A DNA stretch of 5,119 bases from an uncultured Alistipes sp. (GTDB lineage: Bacteria; Bacteroidota; Bacteroidia; Bacteroidales; Rikenellaceae). The stretch's first letter is position 1. The number at the start of each line of letters is the position of its first letter. The stretch spans positions 1 to 5,119 of the forward strand of contig URBJ01000123.1 of the NCBI GenBank assembly GCA_900546005.1, in the 5' to 3' direction. The notes below the pieces were generated by a model. The model worked only from the letters and a program-made list of their open reading frames with translations. It was not told where the DNA came from and made no database searches. Position numbers and translations under genes: made by a program. Positions 1-5,119 of the stretch are shown here, one piece after another.

Positions 1-11
1 CAATCGAACTT

Positions 12-19
12 CAAAGATA
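12..19 (-). promoter_or_regulatory. TAnnTTTG box downstream of rpoN, reading out of the window
   Basis: The minus strand reads TATCTTTG, the same octamer as at the rpoN promoter. It lies 73 bases past the rpoN stop codon and points left, towards whatever gene lies beyond the window. No -33 TTTG is found at the right distance. The rest of 1-92 shows no gene, only a short CTCA/TGAG inverted repeat (41-44, 52-55) around a T-run. Confidence 0.3.
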
Positions 20-92
20 CGAATTTCGGTCGATTTCCGGCTCAGTTTTTTTGAGTTCATGTCGGGCGCACGAAAAAATGGATCGGGCACGG

Positions 93-1517
93 TCAGATCT
101 GCCGGCGAAGTCGGGCGACCGGAATGCCGAGCATTTCGCGGTATTTGGCTACGGTGCGCCGGGCAATTTTGTACCCTTTGTTGTTGAGGATGTCCATCAG
201 CGTTTCGTCGGTGAGGGGTTTGTGCTTGTCCTCCTTTTCGATGCACTCGGAGAGGATATTCTTGATCTCGTAAGAGGATACCTCTTCACCGCTGTCGGTC
301 TGCATCGCTTCGGAGAAGAGTTGCTTCAGTGGAATGATCCCGAATTGGGTCTGTACGTATTTGCTGTTGACCACCCGCGAGATAGTCGAAACGTCGAGCT
401 TCGTGGCATCGGCAATGTCTTTCAGAATCATCGGCCGCAGTTTCGATTGATCTCCGTCGATAAAGTATTCGCGCTGGTAGTCGAGGATTGCCTGCATGGT
501 CCGCATCAGGGTATCGTGGCGTTGTCGGATGGCCGAGATAAACCACTTGGCCGAATCGATTTTGTTTTTGACGAATTGGATCGCCTCTTTGTTCGACTCC
601 GATTCAGCACCGCTCTCTTGGGTCATGTTGCGGATCATCTCCATATATCGGCGGTTGATCTTCAGATCGGGTACATTGGCCGAATTGAGCCTCAGATCGA
701 AGATGCCGTTCTGGTAGTCCAGAGTGAAGTCCGGTGTGATGTAGGGTTGGGTCGTACTCTTGTCGTCGCTGTACAGATTTCCCGGTTTGGGCGAGAGCCG
801 GACAATTTCGTCGATCGCGTGGCGGAACTCGTCCTCGCTGACCGACAGCCGCGAGATCAGCTTTTCGTAGTGCTTTTTTGTAAATTCATCGAAATAGGAG
901 GTCAGAATCTTGCGGGCGAGTTTTTGAGCCGGGTTCAATTCAGGCAGGGCATCCAACTGCAACAGCAGGCACTCTTTCAGATTACGGGAACCGATTCCCA
1001 CGGGCTCGAGCTGTTGGATGGTGTGGAGCGTTTTCTCGACCTCGTCTACGGTTGCGTCGATGCCGGTGCTGAATGCGATGTCGTCGGCAATGGATGTCAA
1101 ATCCCGGCGCAAATAGCCGTCGTCGTCGATACTTCCGATGATGTATTTGGCTATGGTCATCTCTCGTTCGGACAGATTCTTGAATCCTAATTGCTGGATC
1201 AGACTCTCCTGAAGCGAGATACCTTCCGTAAGGTAGACCGGTCGTTTTTGGTCGTCCGGCGAGTAGTTGTTGGCGTGATACTTGTATTTTGGAGTATCGT
1301 CCTCGGCAAAGTACTCCTCGACGGAGACCTCTTTGGGCTCTTCGTCCTGTTGCTCCTCCGAAGGCTCCTCTTCGAGAACGGGATTCTCTTCGATCTCCTG
1401 TTTGATGCGTTGCTCGAGTTGTATGGTGGGCAGCTCCAACAGCTTGATCATTTGGATCTGTTGCGGCGAGAGCTTTTGTAGCAGTTTCTGTACTTGGCGT
1501 TGGTTGATAGCAGACAT
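93..1517 (-). CDS. rpoN: RNA polymerase sigma-54 factor RpoN
   Basis: This 474-residue protein is the alternative sigma factor that directs RNA polymerase to -24/-12 promoters and needs an AAA+ enhancer-binding activator to open DNA. All family regions are present in order. Region I (about residues 6-48) is Gln/Leu-rich, with LSPQQIQMIKLLELPT and ENPVLEE. Acidic region II covers about 47-75. The core-binding part includes LEPVGIGSRNL (170-180) and LSPKPG (241-246). The KWFISAIRQR segment starts at 324. The helix-turn-helix lies at about 361-403, with DVSTISRVVNSKYVQT. The RpoN box ARRTVAKYRE is at 452-461, near the C-terminus as usual. Length is normal for the family and nothing is broken. 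The ATG at 1517 places region I immediately at the N-terminus, as expected. No ribosome binding site is obvious. It lies 166 bases downstream of asnS on the same strand, with its own candidate promoter. No sigma-54 activator gene is in the window, so its regulon cannot be inferred here. Confidence 0.98.
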   Translation of the reverse strand: MSAINQRQVQKLLQKLSPQQIQMIKLLELPTIQLEQRIKQEIEENPVLEEEPSEEQQDEEPKEVSVEEYFAEDDTPKYKYHANNYSPDDQKRPVYLTEGISLQESLIQQLGFKNLSEREMTIAKYIIGSIDDDGYLRRDLTSIADDIAFSTGIDATVDEVEKTLHTIQQLEPVGIGSRNLKECLLLQLDALPELNPAQKLARKILTSYFDEFTKKHYEKLISRLSVSEDEFRHAIDEIVRLSPKPGNLYSDDKSTTQPYITPDFTLDYQNGIFDLRLNSANVPDLKINRRYMEMIRNMTQESGAESESNKEAIQFVKNKIDSAKWFISAIRQRHDTLMRTMQAILDYQREYFIDGDQSKLRPMILKDIADATKLDVSTISRVVNSKYVQTQFGIIPLKQLFSEAMQTDSGEEVSSYEIKNILSECIEKEDKHKPLTDETLMDILNNKGYKIARRTVAKYREMLGIPVARLRRQI

Positions 1518-1557
1518 AGTTTTCCGTTTTTCAATAGCAGATTAAATGGAGATTCAC

Positions 1558-1586
1558 CTATCTTTATGTGTATAACACAAAGATAG
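1558..1586. repeat. Imperfect palindrome at the rpoN promoter, possible operator
   Basis: The arms CTATCTTT (1558-1565) and AAAGATAG (1579-1586) are perfect inverted repeats. Inside them GTGT (1568-1571) pairs with ACAC (1575-1578) around an ATA centre, with two unpaired bases (AT, 1566-1567) on the left. Flanking TCA (1554-1556) and TGA (1587-1589) extend the symmetry past one bulged C, to 15 pairs in total. The predicted start site falls near the centre, so only about half would be transcribed from the local promoter. That favours a DNA-binding site over an RNA hairpin, except in read-through from asnS. No regulator is identified. Confidence 0.5.
1578..1585 (-). promoter_or_regulatory. Candidate -7 promoter box for rpoN
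   Basis: On the minus strand this reads TATCTTTG, a perfect match to the Bacteroidota TAnnTTTG element, 60 bases upstream of the rpoN ATG. A TTG at 1604-1602 is the nearest -33 candidate, but its 16-base spacing is shorter than the usual 19-21. Transcription would start near 1572-1576, giving a leader of roughly 55-60 bases. The box lies inside the right arm of a palindrome (1558-1586). This is a motif-based inference only. Confidence 0.5.
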
Positions 1587-1603
1587 TGATAATTCCATAC
1601 ACA

Positions 1604-1623
1604 ACGTCCCCCGTAAGGGGCGT
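1604..1623. other. Small GC hairpin in the asnS-rpoN spacer
   Basis: CCCC (1609-1612) and GGGG (1617-1620) enclose a GTAA loop. Outer ACG (1604-1606) and CGT (1621-1623) pair as well, past a two-base bulge (TC). It sits just upstream of the candidate rpoN -7 box and touches its -33 region. It could be part of an asnS 3' end structure or a protein site. No T-run follows it on either strand, so I do not call it a terminator. Confidence 0.35.
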
Positions 1624-1656
1624 ATTATAGCATGAACGGTCCTATGTTATGGCCTG

Positions 1657-1677
1657 AAATGCCCGTATAGGGCACTT
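1657..1677 (-). terminator. Candidate hairpin after asnS
   Basis: Starting six bases after the asnS stop codon, the minus strand reads AAGTGCCC, loop TATAC, GGGCATTT. This is an 8-bp stem with one G-U pair. The 3' side has only three T bases, all within the stem, then CAGG. It is therefore a weak intrinsic terminator at best. It may instead mark the asnS 3' end by processing, or allow partial read-through into rpoN. Confidence 0.4.
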
Positions 1678-1683
1678 TTCGAA

Positions 1684-3081
1684 TTAGAACTCAGCGTTTT
1701 TCGGGGTACGAGGGAACGGGATCACGTCGCGGATATTACCCATGCCCGTAACGAAGAGCAACAGCCGTTCGAATCCGAGGCCGAATCCGCTATGCGGAGC
1801 AGTTCCCCAGCGACGGGTGTCGAGATACCACCAGATGTCCTTTTCTGGAACGCCGACCTCTTTGACACGTTGCTGCAACACATCGAGGTTCTCTTCCCGT
1901 TGCGAACCGCCGATGATCTCTCCGATCTTCGGGAAGAGCACATCCATGGCCCGTACGGTTTTCCCGTCGTCGTTCATTTTCATGTAGAAGGCCTTGATCT
2001 CTTTGGGGTAGTTGATCAGAATGACCGGTTTTTTGAAGTGCTGTTCGACGAGGTAGCGTTCGTGTTCGCTCTGCAGGTCGAGTCCCCAGCTTACCGGGAA
2101 TTCGAACTTAACGCCGCTTTTCATCAAGATGTCGATGCCCTCGGTGTATTCCAACCGTACGAAATCGTTGTCTACAACGAATTTGAGTCGGTCGATCAGC
2201 TCATTGTCGTACATTTTTGCGAGGAACTGTAAGTCGTCTTGACAGTTATCCAAAGCATACTGAATCAGATATTTCAAGAAGTCCTCGGCCAGTTCCATGT
2301 TGTCTTCCAGTTCGAAGAAGGCGACTTCGGGCTCGATCATCCAGAATTCGGCCAAGTGACGCGGCGTGTTGGAATTCTCGGCCCGGAAGGTTGGTCCGAA
2401 CGTATAGACTTGTGACAGGGCTAAAGCGCCGAGCTCGGCCTCGAGTTGTCCGGAAACGGTCAGGTTGCACGGTTTTCCGAAAAAGTCCTGTGAGTAGTCG
2501 ACCTTTCCCTCATCCGTTTTGGGGACGTTGTTCAGGTCGAGCGTCGTTACGGAGAACATGGCACCGGCTCCTTCGCAGTCGCTGCCGGTAATCAACGGCG
2601 TATGCAGGTAGTAGAAACCGTGATCGTTGAAATATTTGTGAATGGCGAAAGCCATTGCGTGACGGATTCGGAGTACGGCCCCGAACGTGTTGGTACGGGG
2701 ACGGAGGTGGGCAATTTCGCGGAGGAATTCCAGCGAGTGACCCTTCTTTTGAAGGGGATACGAGGCGTCGGTCGTGCCGTAGATCTCGATCGAATCGGCC
2801 TGAATCTCGACCGGCTGACCCGAACCGAGCGATTCGACCAACTTGCCGCACACCTTGATGCAGCTGCCTGTTGTGATGTTTTTGAGCAGAGATTCGTCGA
2901 ACTTGTTGACGTCGGCGACGATCTGTATGTTATGAATGATCGATCCGTCATTGAGGGCGATGAATGCCACGTTTTTGTTTCCGCGTTTGGTTCTGACCCA
3001 TCCTTTGACTACCACATCTGTTCCCACGGCTGTTTTCGATTGCAACAGTTCCGCGATTTTGGTTCTTCCTCCGCTTAACAT
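1684..3081 (-). CDS. asnS: Asparaginyl-tRNA synthetase (AsnRS)
   Basis: This 465-residue class IIb enzyme charges tRNA-Asn with asparagine using ATP, in the cytoplasm, and works as a homodimer in known relatives. The N-terminal OB-fold that reads the anticodon spans about residues 22-105, including [20 protein letters not shown]. The catalytic core follows from about 130. A motif-1-like segment lies around 138-162 and ends in LHTPLIT. Motif 2 is [21 protein letters not shown] (from 232). Motif 3 is [15 protein letters not shown] (432-446), with the ATP-contacting Arg at 439. The wording of motif 2 and the C-terminal PFPRTP separate it from aspartyl- and lysyl-tRNA synthetases. Length is normal for AsnRS. 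The ATG at 3081 is chosen because the conserved RTKIAELL follows within six residues and the next Met is far downstream. An AAGAAG run just upstream is a weak ribosome-binding candidate. It is divergent from the GH2 gene and upstream of rpoN. Confidence 0.98.
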   Translation of the reverse strand: MLSGGRTKIAELLQSKTAVGTDVVVKGWVRTKRGNKNVAFIALNDGSIIHNIQIVADVNKFDESLLKNITTGSCIKVCGKLVESLGSGQPVEIQADSIEIYGTTDASYPLQKKGHSLEFLREIAHLRPRTNTFGAVLRIRHAMAFAIHKYFNDHGFYYLHTPLITGSDCEGAGAMFSVTTLDLNNVPKTDEGKVDYSQDFFGKPCNLTVSGQLEAELGALALSQVYTFGPTFRAENSNTPRHLAEFWMIEPEVAFFELEDNMELAEDFLKYLIQYALDNCQDDLQFLAKMYDNELIDRLKFVVDNDFVRLEYTEGIDILMKSGVKFEFPVSWGLDLQSEHERYLVEQHFKKPVILINYPKEIKAFYMKMNDDGKTVRAMDVLFPKIGEIIGGSQREENLDVLQQRVKEVGVPEKDIWWYLDTRRWGTAPHSGFGLGFERLLLFVTGMGNIRDVIPFPRTPKNAEF

Positions 3082-3114
3082 ATCTTCTTGCTTTTATTTA
3101 TTCACATCAAGATG

Positions 3115-3122
3115 CAAATATC
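3115..3122 (-). promoter_or_regulatory. Weak candidate -7 box for asnS
   Basis: On the minus strand this reads GATATTTG, seven of eight bases compatible with TAnnTTTG, 33 bases upstream of the asnS ATG. No TTTG or TTG is found at the -33 distance. The asnS promoter should lie within 3082-3233, and this is the best visible candidate, but support is weak. Confidence 0.3.
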
Positions 3123-3184
3123 GTATTTTTTCCTGAAAAGAAGAACTCTTCCGGACTTTTTGATTCGATATGCGTTCCCAGTTT

Positions 3185-3201
3185 TTGTTAAAATTGTTAA
3201 A
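3185..3201 (+). repeat. Tandem TTGTTAAA direct repeat in the GH2 promoter
   Basis: TTGTTAAA occurs at 3185-3192 and again at 3194-3201, a 9-base period. A partial third copy, TTGTC, starts at 3203. The second copy overlaps the candidate -7 box. It could be a regulator site or simply AT-rich promoter sequence; two copies are too few to decide. Confidence 0.4.
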
Positions 3202-3205
3202 TTTG
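3198..3205 (+). promoter_or_regulatory. Candidate -7 promoter box for the GH2 gene
   Basis: TAAATTTG matches TAnnTTTG exactly and lies 28 bases before the GH2 ATG, which would give a short leader of about 20-25 bases. At the expected -33 distance there is only GTTC (3174-3177), a poor TTTG match. A better TTTTTG (3182-3187) is too close, at 10 bases. The leader is A-rich and has no Shine-Dalgarno, as is typical of Bacteroidota. Confidence 0.5.
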
Positions 3206-3233
3206 TCCGACTAACTAAGAAACAACATCAAAA

Positions 3234-5051
3234 ATGAAAAAAGCGCTTGTATTGGTATCCCTTCTTTTCTCGGGACTGTCGGCGGGGGCACAGTGGCAAC
3301 CTGCTGGCGACAAGATTAAAACGGTTTGGGCGGAAGAGGTTGATCCGAACAATCCGCTGCCGGAGTATCCGCGTCCGTTGATGGAACGCGCACAGTGGCA
3401 GAATCTGAATGGATTGTGGAATTACAGCATCGTACCGGTAGGTGTCACTCCGGAGCAGACGGATGGCCAAATATTGGTTCCGTTTGCCGTAGAGTCGAGC
3501 CTTTCTGGGGTTCAGAAACAGCTGGGAGCAAAAAATGAATTGTGGTACACCCGTGAATTTACGGTGCCGGCCAAGTGGGCCGATGGACGGGTTTTGCTCC
3601 ATTTCGGTGCGGTCGACTGGAAGGCCGACGTATGGGTTAACGACGTGAAGGTCGGGGAACATACGGGAGGATACACTCCTTTCTCGTTCGATATTACGCA
3701 GGCATTGAATAAAAAAGGTGCCAATACATTAAAGGTAAAAGTTTGGGATCCTACGGACGAGGGCTTCCAACCGCGAGGAAAACAGGTGAATCGTCCGGAG
3801 GGCATCTGGTATACACCGGTGAGCGGTATCTGGCAGACCGTATGGCTCGAACCGGTTCCGGAAAAATATATTGCCGGAATACGGATAACTCCCGATATCG
3901 ATAAGAAGGAGTTGAAAGTTGAGGTACAGACTTCGTGTGCAGCGATGGGCGATGTCGTTGAGGTATCGGTTCTCGATGGTGACCGTACGGTAGCTCAGGG
4001 CAAGGCGCTGTCGGGTGTGCCTGTGACCATTACGATGCCGGCCGATATGAAGCTTTGGAGTCCCGATGCTCCGTTCCTCTACGATTTGAAAATTACATTG
4101 AACTCTGAAGGGAAGACGGTAGATCAGGTAGATAGCTATACGGCCATGCGGAAGTACTCTACGGGATACGACGAGAACGGCATCATGCGCTTGAAACTGA
4201 ATAATAAGGATATTTTCCACTTTGGTCCGCTCGATCAGGGTTGGTGGCCCGACGGACTCTATACGGCAGCCACTGACGAGGCTCTTCTGTATGATCTGAA
4301 AAAGACGAAAGATTTCGGATTCAACATGATCCGCAAGCACGTAAAAGTTGAACCGGCACGTTGGTACAGGTATTGTGACAGTCTGGGAATCATGGTATGG
4401 CAGGATATGCCGAGCGGCGGAGAGGGTAATCCGCAGTGGCAGATGACACAATACTTTACCGGACAGGATATGGTTCGTACTCCGGTGTCCGAGGCCAACT
4501 ACCGCAAGGAGTGGAAGGAGATCATCGATTATCTCTACTCCTATCCGTGTATTGCGATGTGGGTTCCATTCAACGAGGCGTGGGGGCAGTTCAAGACTCC
4601 GGAGATTACGGCATGGACGAAGATCTATGATCCGACCCGTCCGGTCAATCCGGCCAGTGGAGGAAACCACTATATTGCGTGTGGCGACGTGCTCGATTTG
4701 CACCACTATCCGAATCCTGAGATGTTTTTGTATGATACGAAACGCGTGACGGTGATGGGCGAGTACGGTGGTATCGGACTGGTATATCCGGATCATTTGT
4801 GGGAACCCGACCGGAACTGGGGTTACGTTCAGTTCAAGAGCTCGGAGGAGGCGACCGAGGCCTATCTGAAGTATGCGCAAATGCTGAAGGATATGATCGG
4901 ACGCGGTTTCTCGGCAGGGGTGTATACCCAGACGAGCGATGTCGAGGGCGAGGTGAACGGTTTGATGACCTATGACCGGAAAGTGATTAAAATGGACGAA
5001 CAGAAAGTCAAGGAGATGAACCAGTCAATTTGTCACGCATTGGACAAATAG
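3234..5051 (+). CDS. Exported glycoside hydrolase family 2 protein (beta-galactosidase/glucuronidase-like)
   Basis: This 605-residue retaining glycosidase should cleave a terminal beta-linked sugar; the exact substrate is not clear. Residues 1-19 (MKKALVLVSLLFSGLSAGA) form a signal peptide with likely signal peptidase I cleavage before Gln20. There is no lipobox Cys, so the periplasm is the expected location. The GH2 sugar-binding jelly-roll covers about 45-208 (ESSLSGVQ, WYTREFTVP, GGYTPFSFDIT, GIWQTVWLEP). The Ig-like domain covers about 214-309. The TIM barrel runs from about 312 to the end, with DQGWWPDGLYT, FNMIRKHVKVEPARWY and WQDMPSG. The putative acid/base is Glu448 in WVPFNEAWGQ and the putative nucleophile is Glu510 in VMGEYGG. 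The conserved DLHHYP starts at 488. There is no extra C-terminal domain. The segment before YDRK reads EGEVNGLMT and lacks the Asn-x-Lys pair of true beta-glucuronidases, so glucuronidase activity is less likely. The start is fixed by the signal peptide. The gene stands alone on its strand in this window, without SusC/SusD neighbours. Confidence 0.95.
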   Translation: MKKALVLVSLLFSGLSAGAQWQPAGDKIKTVWAEEVDPNNPLPEYPRPLMERAQWQNLNGLWNYSIVPVGVTPEQTDGQILVPFAVESSLSGVQKQLGAKNELWYTREFTVPAKWADGRVLLHFGAVDWKADVWVNDVKVGEHTGGYTPFSFDITQALNKKGANTLKVKVWDPTDEGFQPRGKQVNRPEGIWYTPVSGIWQTVWLEPVPEKYIAGIRITPDIDKKELKVEVQTSCAAMGDVVEVSVLDGDRTVAQGKALSGVPVTITMPADMKLWSPDAPFLYDLKITLNSEGKTVDQVDSYTAMRKYSTGYDENGIMRLKLNNKDIFHFGPLDQGWWPDGLYTAATDEALLYDLKKTKDFGFNMIRKHVKVEPARWYRYCDSLGIMVWQDMPSGGEGNPQWQMTQYFTGQDMVRTPVSEANYRKEWKEIIDYLYSYPCIAMWVPFNEAWGQFKTPEITAWTKIYDPTRPVNPASGGNHYIACGDVLDLHHYPNPEMFLYDTKRVTVMGEYGGIGLVYPDHLWEPDRNWGYVQFKSSEEATEAYLKYAQMLKDMIGRGFSAGVYTQTSDVEGEVNGLMTYDRKVIKMDEQKVKEMNQSICHALDK

Positions 5052-5083
5052 TCGAAAAAAAGTTTTGTTTTAAACAATATTAA

Positions 5084-5096
5084 GAGGCAGTGCCTC
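5084..5096 (+). terminator. Candidate hairpin after the GH2 gene
   Basis: GAGGC (5084-5088) and GCCTC (5092-5096) form a 5-bp stem with an AGT loop, 32 bases after the GH2 stop. The following GTTCTGTTAT is only moderately T-rich. A second small palindrome, TTGTTT-T-AAACAA (5065-5077), lies between the stop and this hairpin. Either or both could mark the transcript end; neither is a strong intrinsic terminator. Confidence 0.35.
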
Positions 5097-5119
5097 GTTC
5101 TGTTATAGCATTACGATAG

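Noticed and set aside
41..55. CTCA/TGAG inverted repeat around a T-run after rpoN as a terminator
   Set aside because: The stem is only four base pairs and the T-run is in the loop, on the wrong strand for rpoN, so it does not look like an intrinsic terminator.
51..1190. A 379-codon plus-strand open frame opposite rpoN
   Set aside because: It lies entirely antisense to a clear rpoN. The protein is compositionally odd (rich in Val, Asp, Phe, Gly) with no recognisable domain. It is best explained as a shadow frame from rpoN codon usage.
2217..2591. A 124-codon plus-strand open frame within asnS, and several similar ones
   Set aside because: They overlap the conserved AsnRS catalytic core, are very Arg/Ser-rich, and have no plausible start context.
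3100..3150. A possible sigma-54 (-24/-12) promoter upstream of asnS, from a TTTGCAT on the minus strand
   Set aside because: The nearest upstream GG is 16 bases from the GC instead of 10, and there is no TGGCAC. The motif does not fit.
3729..4880. A 383-codon minus-strand open frame opposite the GH2 gene
   Set aside because: It is antisense to conserved GH2 domains, is rich in Arg, Ile and His, and has no recognisable family. It is a shadow frame, not a gene.
1..5119. CRISPR arrays, tRNA/rRNA genes, insertion sequences, attachment sites
   Set aside because: I saw no regularly spaced repeats, cloverleaf-like sequences, transposase frames or terminal inverted repeats. The window is almost filled by three intact conserved genes.

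Overview
The window looks like a chromosomal, housekeeping-type segment of a Bacteroidota genome, most likely a gut Bacteroidales. Base composition is near 50% GC, which would suit Rikenellaceae such as Alistipes, but that rank is a guess. Three things support the assignment. Intergenic spacers are AT-rich and carry TAnnTTTG boxes, the Bacteroidota -7 promoter element. No gene start has a strong Shine-Dalgarno sequence. The secreted glycoside hydrolase family 2 (GH2) protein is of a type common in these glycan-degrading bacteria.

There are three complete genes. Positions 93-1517 (minus) encode RpoN, the sigma-54 factor, with a full region I, acidic region II, helix-turn-helix and RpoN box. 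Positions 1684-3081 (minus) encode asparaginyl-tRNA synthetase (AsnS), with class II motifs 2 and 3 intact. Positions 3234-5051 (plus) encode an exported GH2 enzyme, divergent from asnS. Both putative catalytic glutamates can be seen.

The spacers are 1-92, 1518-1683, 3082-3233 and 5052-5119. All are short and I see no small genes in them. The 166-base asnS-rpoN spacer is the most structured. It has a small hairpin just after the asnS stop, a CCCC/GGGG hairpin, and a 29-bp imperfect palindrome overlapping a perfect -7 box for rpoN. This suggests that rpoN has its own, possibly repressible, promoter. The asnS-GH2 spacer holds a divergent promoter region with a good -7 box for the GH2 gene.

rpoN and asnS are general cell functions (transcription initiation and translation). 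The GH2 enzyme is a carbohydrate-scavenging function next to them by position, with no sign of a shared pathway. No SusC/SusD pair, regulator or mobile element is visible. I found no evidence of a new multi-gene system here; the most interesting item is the palindrome at the rpoN promoter.
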